A stretch of 64,000 nucleotides of DNA. Origin: Nectonema munidae (taxonomy: Eukaryota > Nematomorpha > Nectonematoida > Nectonematidae). The stretch spans positions 1-64,000 of the forward strand of contig JAUIRK010000891.1 in assembly GCA_030549495.1 (NCBI GenBank), read 5' to 3'. This document shows positions 14,551 through 26,000 of the stretch, piece after piece (the first letter of the stretch is position 1; every line of letters starts with the position of its first letter). The notes under the pieces were generated by a model. The model ran no database searches, was not told where the DNA came from, and saw only the letters and a list, made by a program, of their open reading frames with translations. The position numbers and the translations under genes were made by a program.

Positions 14551-17500
14551 GTTTAGAGTTAATTCTGATTATAATGACCGACACAATGAGAATCATAGAA
14601 ATTCTTAGAATCATAATCAGAATCATAATTACTTTTTAAAAAAATCACAATTTTTGAAATGAAAATATCAGAAGCAAAATCAAAATTGTAGTTAAAAAAT
14701 TCTAAGAATCAGAATCATAATCAATATCTAGAATCGGCAAAAAAACCCTCTACAGGACACTTAATAAACAAATCACGGGGGATATAGAAGAATCCAAACT
14801 TTAAATTCATCTATTTTATAGTTTCAAAAAGGAGTTTTACTTATAACGCGGGTGTATACTTTAGATCTGAAAGACCGCGTTATATTCACCATATATGTTA
14901 TTAAATTATTGCAAAGGGTTCTTTTCAATAGTATATTTCAAAATTGGATAGATATTATTGACGCCCAAATTGTATCAAAGTTCAGGATTTACCAAGATAA
15001 GATTATGAATATCTTCTTCATCTACAAATAAATTAGGTTAAAGGTAAGACAGTTATTGTGTACTCATTTAATTACTTTCATTAAAATCACAATTATATTC
15101 GTATAACAATATATTAAGGAGAGAGATCACGAATAAATGCTTTTGAAAAAACAAATCTTTTTGCCGTTGCTAGGCCTGATTAGCTCCATTAATTCCCAGA
15201 AAATCAGCGACACCAATTAACTCCATTATCATTACATTATAATCACCATACCATGAAAGATATCTGCATAGACGCGCCTCGAATCACATGGTTGAAGGGA
15301 GTTGAATATGAAATCTTAAACAGAGCAAGAAAATCATTCCACATCCAAGTAAATCATTATATGAAGGAGAAAGCAGTGAAAATAGAATATGAGTGTGCAC
15401 GACGGATTCAGTCTTGTAGCCAATATACGCTTTTTATACCGGGCGGAGAGAGACGGGACATAAAATTGATCATGTGTTATGGTATATGTGTAGGCACTAA
15501 GATTCTTCGCTTCATTAAAATTTTACAAAGACAAAACACTCTTGCCCTATAAATCAGCGGAGCTATTATCTATAATACGGGCAATTACTTTAGAATAAGT
15601 CAATGTATGAGAACACATCTTAATTATCACTTTTCCAAGTTTTCCGAGATACTGCAATGACATTTAACTATGGCATATCGGCAACAAGTATTTGTATACA
15701 CTACTTGATAATGCTATGATATTAGAGAATAAATTTCACTTAGAGTCCTTTACAGGTAGAAATTTCATTTTACTTTTTAGCGAATTCTTTAAAATTTACA
15801 TTGGAAATGTGTAACTCATTTTGAAGCTTGTCTTAAAACTCCCTCCTCACACTGAATGAAACCAACACTTATAATAATTTTTCTATGTGTAAAATTTATA
15901 TTCATTGTTTTTTTAATATATTTAAATGTAATGCATTTTTTTCTTGATTGAAATTTGACTGTTCAAACGAACTGAGCCAATTTCTCAGGTCTAATTGCTT
16001 GGAAAACATACGAATATATTTATTTTCATTAAATTCTTCCAATATCTTACATACTTAGGAATTTTCGATACTGCAAAAGAATAGTATACTCTTTGCTAAC
16101 GTATCTTGGCAATTGTCTCTTTACGTTATTGCTCATATATTTTATGATGAAGAAGAAACAAATTCTTATTTGTTGGAAATAATGAGAGTTTTAATATTAT
16201 AGTATTTTTTCTTTATTCTGGCAAAGGAGCTGACCATGTAAAATCTCATTTCTGATAAGCTAAAATTCCACCATTTTCTAACATTCCCAAATAGTATTCT
16301 TATTATAAACCATTTTAAATTCTAAATTATGCTTTTTAAGTTCTAAATAATGCTTTTTAAATTCTAAATTGTCCTTTATATTAAATTATATTTTATATAA
16401 AATTTTACCAATTTATAGAACGTTTTCAATAAATAGGAAAAAATTAGATAAGGCTCAGATAAAAAAGAATTTTTTTTAAAAAAAAATTTAAAAATGTTAC
16501 ATGTATAATAAAAATGAAAATATATATCTGCTTGTGAGCAGAGGGGGAATTGTGGGGTTTTTGGGGGGGTTAAGGATTCCAGTCTGTATCAAGCACATTC
16601 AACATGGTCATAAATAAATTAACCAAACATTTCTTCTGTAATACTTTTAAAAACAATTTGACGACTGAATAAAGCTTCCTTTTTATTCGTCTATGCAGTG
16701 AAGCATATATAGTGAATCCTTAAACTTGTAACAGGACTGAGTCAAACAAAACATCAACACTGAATGCAGAAACATTAATTTTATTTTCCATTTACCACAA
16801 ACAAAGTTATACAGGTAAAATAGGTCAAAATTATGCAAAGCTAACAAAGCCTTTTTCATACTTTCAAACATTTATAATACCATAACATATACAAATAGTG
16901 AACATTATTTAAAAGATGTAGAGAAATTATGTTTCATTTTTCACTATTTCTATCACAACTATCATATATAGAGTAAGTCTAACATTTTTATCGCAATTAT
17001 ACAAGTACAATATTTTCTTTGAAACTTGACTTGAAAAACGCAGAAATTTAAAAGTAAAATTAAACAGCAAAGTTTTGAGAAGTTGTCTATTTTTTTTTAT
17101 ATTTTTTAGATATCTTATAATTGAATTGTTGTTTTGAAAAAGATCTATAGTTTGTCTTCCAAAATTTACCTTCAATTATCCTGTTATTAACACTAACGAC
17201 AAGGTTTTTGAAATTTAATTATCTTAAATCTGGCAATTATATTTTATTGGAAACTATAGAATCGCCTTAGGAGTGAAGGTCAGGAGCATAGCTAAATTTT
17301 AAGGTCAAAGGAGACAAAAAATATTTCAAGATAGGTAGAGGATCCAATTAAAATTGCTTTTCATCAATGCGCGGATAGTGCAACATTACCCTTCTGAAAA
17401 GTATAAAGGTTCATATAATATAGGGTTAATTACATCAGTGCATAGATAGAGAATTAAAAGCTCCCTTTCTCTCTCTGAAGGAAGCAACACTAGTCTCTCA

Positions 17501-18360
17501 TTAGGTTTGGATTGAAATTACCTTTTATCTTTGCCTATTTCCAATTTGTTGATGAAATCCCTCTCCATGCTCATCAATCACGCCATTTTAGGATTTTGCT
17601 AATATAAGCCAAGATGGGAAAGGAAAGAATATATTTTAAAGAACATCCTACATCCTATAATTTCATAACAGTTAACCATATTTTCTATGAGTTTGATCTA
17701 TAGTTTGTGGCTTTAAAGAATTTTTATCAACCTCAGAAAAAGATCTTGATGCTTCGAAATTCGTTCTCTTAGATTTAGGCAAAATGATCTTTCCTTTATA
17801 ACATCACAAACTTGTCATCTTTTCTCTTAATTTTGGGTCCTCCAGTTTGAATTTATTCTCCAAAAATTTAAAATCACATCGCTAATAAAATTTATGATTA
17901 AAAGCTAAATTGTATGTGAACTGATGGAAAGTAAAATTTTGAGGAGCGATAAGTCCTAGTGTTTTTCATTTCCTTTTCTTAACAATAAAATTAGTTCTTT
18001 GTAGCCATTGAATTTCCTTATATGGTGTTTTGTGATCTCTTCGAGCCAATAAGCATAAAAATTTAAACACTAGCTTATCTTTTGTATAACCTATTGTAAA
18101 CGGAGAATCAGGAAAGATACAACTTTTAGATCACAACAAATATTGCATACCTGATCTTATATAGAAGTTTTGATTTCTATTATGCAGCAATAATGCTTAG
18201 AACTCTCTTTACTTTAATCAATAAAGCGTATCCAGTCGTTCACCTTAAAATAATTGGCAGAAAAATTGTTCATCAAACTAAATTAAATCATGACACAACA
18301 AGCATTTAGAAAAGTAGAAACTTTGTTTCTTTGGTACAAAAAAAACTATATATTCCCCAT
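14551..18360. other. Intergenic, no gene assigned
   Basis: Mostly AT-rich sequence. One open frame of 99 codons (15253-15552, plus) lies in a slightly more GC-rich patch, but it has no motif I recognise, and its poly-charged composition does not identify it. Near 15418-15440 a CCAAT and a TATA-like stretch occur close together (see findings). Two minus-strand frames at 16683-17175 are low-complexity and I do not call them genes. Confidence 0.5.
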
Positions 18361-20248
18361 GGCCGAAGATTTGAACGAAAGAGAGTTGACCGAGATTTAT
18401 TTAGCCGAAAGACACTTGGCTCAAGGGACATTTGTCCGAAGACATTTTACCCAAAAAACATTTTACCAAACAGAAACTTTGAAAGAAATACATCAATTTA
18501 TAATGATGTATTATTATCTAAGACCACATTTAATTGAAGTATATGGTGTTTAGTATATTTACATAACTCCATACTTTAATTATAGTATACCGTATCTATT
18601 ATATTCACTTAACTATATACTTTAATTGCATTAATCTTCATTTATTTATCGTCACCTACTTATTTATCTTAATTTGTTAATATATATGTTCGTTCAACTA
18701 CACGTGATTTGAAAATTAACTATTTATATGTTTTGATAAAGTTCTTCTTTGTTTCTTTATTATAACACATAAACATTTAGTCTTTAAATATTGGATATTC
18801 ATCGAAATTAACCCGTGGTGGAAAAAACTTCTACTCGATGGCTACCCCTATATAGTTGATGGAAAAGCAGTGTAATTTAGTGGCGATGTGAGTGTAAAAG
18901 AAAATGATAGGTTTTAGGACAGTTAAAAACAATCTACACATTTGTTTCAGAAGTAGGTTGTAACTACTTGCATCCACTTGATAGTACACGTACGTATCCT
19001 ATCAAATTATGAGTAAAATTGAAGAAAAACCAAAGATTCGGAGGAAGGAACATGAGATATTATACAAACACTAATACTTATCCACTCACTGTTGCAAGTG
19101 CTCTTCCTAAGAAAAAATCTTAAGATTGCACTTTTGACTCTGTGCCGTTGGGTTTTCAATTATATACTGTACATGTTATTATGGATGCAAACCATACTGT
19201 TTCTCTAGTATACTGTAGTGCAAGAAACGAAAAGCAAGCTTACTTATATGATTTTTAGCACACTCAAAAAGTTAAGGTTTGATTTAAATCCTATTTCAGT
19301 CTCTATTGACTTTGAAATGGCAGATCTTAATTGCGTCATAATATGTTTCCCAAACACAAGTGTGTATTGCTGTCTTCCCCATTTTGGACAAGGTTTATGG
19401 AGAGAAATAGAACGCTTCGGATTGCATGCAATGTATAATGACGTGATAAATGAATTCTTTGTAAAGTCATTTCAAGCATTGGCATTTGTGCGCGTCAATG
19501 ATGTTGCTTTATCATTGGATGATGGAACTGATAACAAAATTTTCCTTTTTTCCTGGCTATTTTCAAACAATATGGATTGGTCTTATTCAACCTGGAAGAG
19601 GACGAAAACTTTATACGATTTAAAAATATGGAAAGTTTTTGAAAGAACATTACATGGTCTTCTAACAACAACAAATTCTTTAGAAGGATTGCACCGAGCT
19701 TTTCAACGAAGAAATGAATGTCACCTTCCAATGAATCCACCTTCGGTTTGCCATTTAGTTTCAAGGCAATCGTTCAATCGAAATGGTAAATTATGGTACT
19801 CAATTAAAATTATCAAAAAAGTATTAGCCATTAAATACAAAGCAGATGTCTATCATTGAGAAATACAGTTAGTATAGTAAAATGGATTTTCTGAAAGCAA
19901 TTCCTCACAATATTTGTATATTTAAAAATAAATTTATTGTTTTATCAATTTTTTGCAATAAATTTTTTAGACAAAAAGTTTATTAAAATATATGAAAATT
20001 AGTATGAGTATCTTTCTTAATTTTTTTGAGTTTTGGTGTTTTAACATCAAAACAACATTTTTTATTGATTGCACAATTTAGGAAATATTCGAAATTGTTT
20101 TTAAATTTTTGTAGAAATATTTGTTCCCAAAATGTTTTTTCGGTCAAATGTCCATTTAGTAAAATTGTGTTCGGCTAAAAGTCTATTTCGTAAAAGTTTT
20201 GTTCGACCAAAGGTCCTTCCACCAAATGTCCACAAAAGTTCTTTCTTT
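18361..20248 (+). mobile_element. MULE (Mutator-like) DNA transposon with inverted, internally repeated ends
   Basis: A plus-strand MULE transposase remnant lies between two related inverted repeats. The left end (about 18361-18490) and the right end (about 20105-20248, reverse complement) share blocks such as TTTAGCCGAA and GGACATTTG.CCGAA, followed by ACATTTT. Each arm is itself built of degenerate units of about 17-21 bp containing CCGAA and GGACATTTG-like motifs. Long inverted arms with internal repeats are known for MULEs. The exact outer ends and target duplication could not be fixed. The element is about 1.9 kb, short for an autonomous MULE. Confidence 0.7.
19124..19859 (+). pseudogene. 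MULE transposase core, one frameshift
   Basis: DDE-type MULE transposases cut and rejoin the element ends in the nucleus. The first part (19124-19258) reads DCTFDSVPLGFQLYTVHVIM and then NEKQAYLYDF, matching the first catalytic Asp block of this family. The second part (19218-19859) reads SIDFEMADLN (second Asp), then PHFGQGLWREIERFGL, then FQALAFVRV, then TTTNSLEGLHRAF, where the Glu is the expected third catalytic residue. The two parts are in different frames and overlap near 19218-19258, so one frameshift separates them; a TAA also precedes DCTF. The N-terminal zinc-finger part (FLYWCH in relatives) is not recognisable. The call is firm; the copy is inactive. Confidence 0.8.
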
Positions 20249-23200
20249 TTAATTTTTTTTCCTTGGACTACACTCATGAAAGTTTCTTCCAAATTCCACT
20301 TTTCACTCAATTTTAAGTATTCGTACTTTTGAAAATAAAGTTATTATTATTATTATTTCCAAAAAATAAATTTAGTTTAGAAAAATTTTCTTAGTTTCAA
20401 AGGTTGAAAAATTTACTGAAAAAAAGGTTGAAAAGATAAATTAAACCAGTTTAGGGTCATTGCATCACTTTTAACCCCGAAAATACCAATCGTCTGCTTT
20501 AATTAAATTACATCAAAATTTAATTAAAAAGAAAACATAGGATTTTATTTTTGAAAAACAATGCCAGTAACTGTGAAAATACCTAGTCACTCAAAAAAAT
20601 GGCAAGACATATGGGATGTATCACAAATGGATGTTTAGGACCGAAATAAGGGCGACATAACACATCAGTATATACGTTATATCATTTCCTTCTTCTTTTT
20701 AATTAAACACTTAAAATACACAAGGTAAACATAATAATTCAATGGTATATTACATGTACTTTTTAATTTCCAAAAATGAGATTAAAATAGTAATCACTCT
20801 AGAAGCTTTTATATATGATGATTAGTACACTCTCTGTCATTTCTCACAAAATCCCTATCGTTTTTTTGTTAAACTAAAGATTTCTCCATAACTTTAGTTA
20901 AGTTATGCTCACTAATTAACTATAATTAAAAAAAGAACTTCTAAAATTTCTTAATTTTTTACGAAATACGTATAGCTAACTGTATACCCAAATTGACAGA
21001 AATTAGAATTTTTTACGAAATACGTATAGCTCTAACTCTTTACGTAAATTGACAGATAAGCGTAAATACACCCTTTAATAATTATTTAATTAAATAAATA
21101 AACAAAGTAACTGTCTAATTAACTCCTTAAGAATAACAATTTTGAAGAATAATAGTCTTCTTTCATTTTCAAAAAATTTAGTATACTTCGCAGGTGATTT
21201 TCATTTCTTGAAACACTTTTGTCACACTGGTCACCAAAGCGGTAACGAACTAACCAATTGGTTTACTAATTAGCATTTAATTTTCTTGTTAATCGAAAAA
21301 TCTCATAAATTAGAAATATCGATTTTGAGCTATATTTTAGAGTTAAGGATTAGGGTATAGTTCAATCAAGTTTAGTTTGATTTCTTGAAAGAAGAGTCAG
21401 ACTTCAGATCAATAAGTTGATGGATATCAATAAATATTCATTGGCTAATACAAGTAATAATCTAGATCAGTTTTTCGAAATCTTTTTCTATTCAACGCCC
21501 CCTTATAAGATATTTTACAAAGAAACGCCCCCTTAGACGACATTATTTCAAGAATACCCATTACTTGTAATATATATTTTCTTTCAGAATAAAAAATGCA
21601 TAAACTTCCATGTGACCCTTAAGCTTGATGTTTATCCTCCAAATTTAAATGTTCACTTTCATATTACTGAAATTAATTGTGATATCAGCACTCCACATTA
21701 TCTATACGCTTTCATTCACTACTTTAAATTTGATTTACAGCACTAAATCCATTTTCTACCTCAATATTTTTTGCAAACAATAAGAGTATTTTACTCACTT
21801 CCAAACAGTTTGAAAAAAGTTTTATCTTTTTTGATATTCCAAAATTATAGCTACTTATATAAATTCTTTTCTAAAGTGTAACTATCATATAAATTCTACA
21901 AAATATTTTTTCCTTTCTACCATTCAAAAAAATTAAATACCTTATACTTGTTATTCTTAACTTTTCTCAGCGCCACTAAAAATTCCAAAATGCTCACTTG
22001 GTGCCCCTTAACTACATTAGAAGCACTGCTCTTGAAAGATTAAACTTGAATGTTTTCGTATATTCAATATTTAGAAACAGAGTAATGTTGCTTGAATTCG
22101 TGTATGACTTTGAAAATGTTTGTCAAAATATTGAAAATTACTGTGGAAAATTTAACGAATGAAAAGAGAAAAAAGCCAAATACTGATTGAACAACATTAC
22201 CAGAAAAATTTACTTTAGGAAAAATGTAATAAAATCTGTCTTGGTGAATTTTCTTACAGATTCTCTCCGACTTTGAGGGGAGCATACCCCAGCGTATTTA
22301 AATGCGTAGGCGTTTAGGAAGTATACCAATACCATAGTGATGAGGTCTTGCATTTCTCATCATAACAAAGGCGTGTATTGTTCATCTTCTACTTTATTGC
22401 TTATAAAATCTTTTGGTTCACAAGTCATCACAAAAACATCATCACCGTCATCATGATATCAGAAGAGATCTAAATTATATAAGCATCATTCGTGTGCGTT
22501 TTACTGATGTCATTTGCTAATAATAATTTTTGTAAAAACGTGTGCAAGAATTCCTGAAACAAAGAAATTCCTTTCAGACAAGAAGTGAGTATACATGGAG
22601 AATAAAGATTCGGTTGTCTTGTCCACATTGGCTAAGCAAATATTTATACTATATCTATATTCCTCTGTTTATCTCACGCACCATTTGTACCTTTATCAAA
22701 TTCATATACGCTGGCATGTATATGATATACTATATAAGCATAAAGACTGTCCTACCTTTATGAAAGGATATACTTATATATAAACATTAAACATACAACC
22801 TACGCTACACATATACAATTATTACTATCTTATAGTGCATATAGTAACTGTACAAAACCCATACTTATATATATATATGAATCTTACACGGAAAAGTTAT
22901 ATATATATATATGAATATTTATTATATATATGACATAATAGATATCATTTAAAATAGAAGGCTGTTTTTTTCTTTATTTTTTATACATAGAGAGAGGTGT
23001 GTGTTATTTCCTTTTATACTTTGTTTGTTAAGTTGTGTTTGATAATGTGAAAAAAGGCTTATTTTTTTCATAATTGCGCTACTTATCTAACGTTTGTGAA
23101 ATAATATACAAGATTTTTTTCTAATTTAGATTGTCAATGATAAAAGTCTATGTTTGCTATTTTAACTGTAAGTGATTACTTTATTTTTTAATACATTATA

Positions 23201-23668
23201 TGCAAAAAATGCATCTTCTCAAATAAAACAAAATATCACTTGATCATTATTTACAACTTCTTTTAACAGCTAGAATAAAATTTTCGAACTGAAGGAATGA
23301 AAGCAAATTATATATCAAAACTTTTAAATTATTGAATTAAGGATTACGTCTCTTTAGTGAAAATTACAAAATATTTTCATGGAAAAATTTCTAAACTTTC
23401 AATAAATATTATAATCAATACTTAGGGTTATGCCACGTAGTCTCGATATTTTGAAAAATTTAGCATTTATATAGGTCAGGGGTCGCCAATGTTGTAGATA
23501 TCAACTAGGGGTCGGTTAATATATAGGGGTAGAAAGAGTGTTGGTTAATGCCATAGAGAATCAATTGAACTTTCTAGACTCTAGAGAGAATTTAATTATG
23601 AAATTTTGTATTGTTTTTTAATATATTTTCATATCAATCATTATAATTATTCATAATAGCTTTTTTAT
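20249..23668. other. Intergenic AT-rich sequence
   Basis: No gene recognised. Small repeats include two copies of AACGCCCCCTTA near 21496 and 21523, a duplicated TTTTTACGAAATACGTATAGCT near 20957 and 21010, and TA-rich microsatellites at about 22868-22935. A TATATAAGC followed about 110 bp later by a GTGAGT donor-like site (22474-22590) could be a 5' exon, but this is weak. Confidence 0.45.
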
Positions 23669-24345
23669 TTTAAGTTCGCCTTTTTCACTTTAAGTTCGCC
23701 TTTTTTGTTCTACAATTAAAAAATTGTTTTTACTCAAAGTGTGCCTTAGTTTAATTTTTTAACTTTTTTTATTTATTTTTTTCACAAATTTTTGAAGACT
23801 TCAAAATGAATCATTTGAAACCTTTTGCTTTAATGATTTTTAATTTAATGTTTGAAATTTAGAGTCTTGGAAATTTTTCCTTATTACTAGAAAAATGAAT
23901 TAAGTAACAAAAAATTTTTGTACTTTAGGGAAAAAATTTTATGATGAAAAATAAAAGTTATACATCTTATTTTTTGTATTTCACTTAGATATAATAATTT
24001 TGCTTTTTTTTTTAGATAATAATCCTTTTTTTGTTATTTCTGACAAAACTTTATTAACATAAAAAATGTTTTGTTCATTAAAAATAGGCAAAATAACACT
24101 TATTCAAAAGTAGAAAACCATAAATAGAAATTTGATCATATGTCTGTACAGTTGAAGCTATATTAATGCTATTCAGCATAAATATGATGAGAAAGAAGTC
24201 ATTTCTGTATTCCAAACTAACAAAATTTGGACCCTACTTTTGAATTTTTGGAAAACGTTTTCTCCTAAAAAAAACAACAAACGTAACTTAACACATTTTA
24301 ATTGAAAAACAGAACTTAAAGTACAGAAGGTCGAACTTAAAATGA
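23669..24345. mobile_element. Inverted-repeat MITE with subterminal TTTAAGTTCGCC motifs
   Basis: The left arm has TTTTAAGTTCGCC followed by a second CTTTAAGTTCGCC; the right arm, reverse complemented, has TTTTAAGTTCGACC followed by CTTTAAGTTC. The arms are about 60-90 bp and the element about 680 bp. There is no coding. The same CTTTTTCACTTTAAG word recurs in the element at 43417-43747, so they seem to be one family. No clear target duplication. Confidence 0.5.
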
Positions 24346-24756
24346 AAAAATATTATATTACTTTAAATTATTATAACATAAACTATTTTTTGGACGTTCA
24401 CCTTATTACGCCCTACAGACATTTTTCAAAGGACCAAGAGATTAAGCGTTTGAGGATCAGATTTAAAAATGTGATAATTGACTATTATTCATTTTATGCT
24501 GTCATCGAGATGAAAAATTTTTTTTACAAACATTAAATAAAATTATCAAAATTTTGTTCATTCATGATAAAAACCATTATCAAAATGTAGCAGCGTTTAT
24601 AACGGTGGTCAACAAAATTAAAAGTCCTATGCTCATCATGAATGTAGCAAAACAGGAATAGAAAAATGCGAATATATATATATTTATATAATATATGAAA
24701 TCACGTAAGTCAGATAGTTTGTTACATAGATATTAGAAAAAAAATAATAACATAGT

Positions 24757-25047
24757 GATTAGAAATAGTTAGTTAAAAAAGTTAAAAAGTTGATTAGGTA
24801 GTTGGTTAGTTACGTAGTTGGATAAAGTTAGTTAGTTTGAAAATTATTTGTAGTTAGCTAATTAGTCACACTGTTATAGAGTGAATTAGTCAGTAAGTTA
24901 GACAGTTAGTAAGTTAATTGAATAGTTGATTAATTAGTTAATTATTTGTTAGTTTGCTAAATAATTAGATATAATTAATTAGTTAATTATTAGTTTGTCT
25001 GTTATTTAGTTAGTTACCTATATAGTTAGTTGATTAAGTTAAAAGAT
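24757..25047. repeat. Degenerate GTTA/TTAG simple repeat
   Basis: About 290 bp dominated by TTAGTTAG-type words with many substitutions. An old tetranucleotide array is the simplest reading. A short run of the complementary TAAC/CTAA words follows at 25581-25641. Confidence 0.6.
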
Positions 25048-25855
25048 TCGTAGTTTTTTCATTAAAATTTTTTACCACTTTTTTTACGTTGTCATAAAGC
25101 CACACTTGAAATTTGGCGATTCTTTCTATCAACAAAATGAAGATAAAAATTTTTGGTCAGCATTTTTTTCTTGGAGATTTATTGATATAACCACTAAATA
25201 TAATTAAAGGTGTCAATTACAAGTTAACTTTTAAAATAAAATTACTTACAATACGGTTATGTATCGACTTTTTACATGATACATCCTTCAAAATTTTATT
25301 CTAAATTGATTAGAATATTGAAACCTCATGTTGTCTAAATTATATTTGATGTTCGTAAGATATGTAAATCTGAACTTAAGTTATATATGAAATAAAAAAA
25401 TTTTCCTCCCATTATTTTGAGACATAAAATAAATAATTTATTGTTTAAACAAATTATAAAATGCACACAAATTTATATTTGTTATTTTTAATTTATCATC
25501 ATATTATGAGAATGGAATACAAAATTGGCAAAATGACATCTAAATAATTACGGATCATATATACATTAAGGATTAGTTAATAGTTATAACTAACTAGTTA
25601 CAGAGCCAAGATATGAACTAACTCGCTAACTAGCTAACCGATAAAAATTAATTTAAAAAAGAGGTAAAAATAAAAAAATATCCAAATATTTTATCGAATC
25701 AGCTCAAAGTCCTGTGACAAAAAAGATCAAAATTTTAAACTATATGTATATATAGTTTTAGATAACTTCAATTTAAGAATATGCGAGTAAAGTTTATTGT
25801 TTCGTATATAAATATTCATTTCTTCATAATTAATTTTGTGATTTTTAATTTTTAG
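25048..25855. other. Upstream or intronic sequence before first recognised ZP exon
   Basis: No exon encoding a signal peptide was found between 22.6 and 25.85 kb. The T-rich run before 25855 acts as the polypyrimidine tract of the exon that follows. Confidence 0.4.
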
Positions 25856-26000
25856 TTTTTTGTTATTGAATTCATAATAAAGCAGCCATTACTAGCGAAA
25901 AATTCTGCCTTTAATTTTCGAAAACCCTACTGGAAAAATAATAATGTCAACCTCTATGATCCCTGGCTAAGCAAAAGTGCTACACCCGTTCTTGTAAAAG
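25856..26000 (+). CDS. ZP gene, first recognised exon
   Basis: Acceptor AG at 25854-25855 after a T-rich tract; donor GT at 26001. It reads FFVIEFIIKQPLLAKNS at its start and ends SATPVLVK plus one base. Phase 0 at the start means a coding exon must lie upstream. The last base joins the next exon to give Glu before VKLSC. This is the least certain exon because it has no conserved motif; it rests on splice sites and open phase. Confidence 0.6.

Noticed and set aside
15253-15552. 99-codon plus-strand open frame as a host gene
   Set aside because: No recognisable domain, signal peptide or splice context. Open length alone is weak evidence.
18290-18553. 87-codon open frame (AEDLNERELTEIYLAERH)
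   Set aside because: It lies in the repeated arm of the MULE and its pattern comes from the short tandem units, not from a protein family.
24757-25047. GTTAGTTA stretch as telomere-like repeat
   Set aside because: The words are TTAG/GTTA tetramers with heavy decay and not a regular TTAGG-type array.
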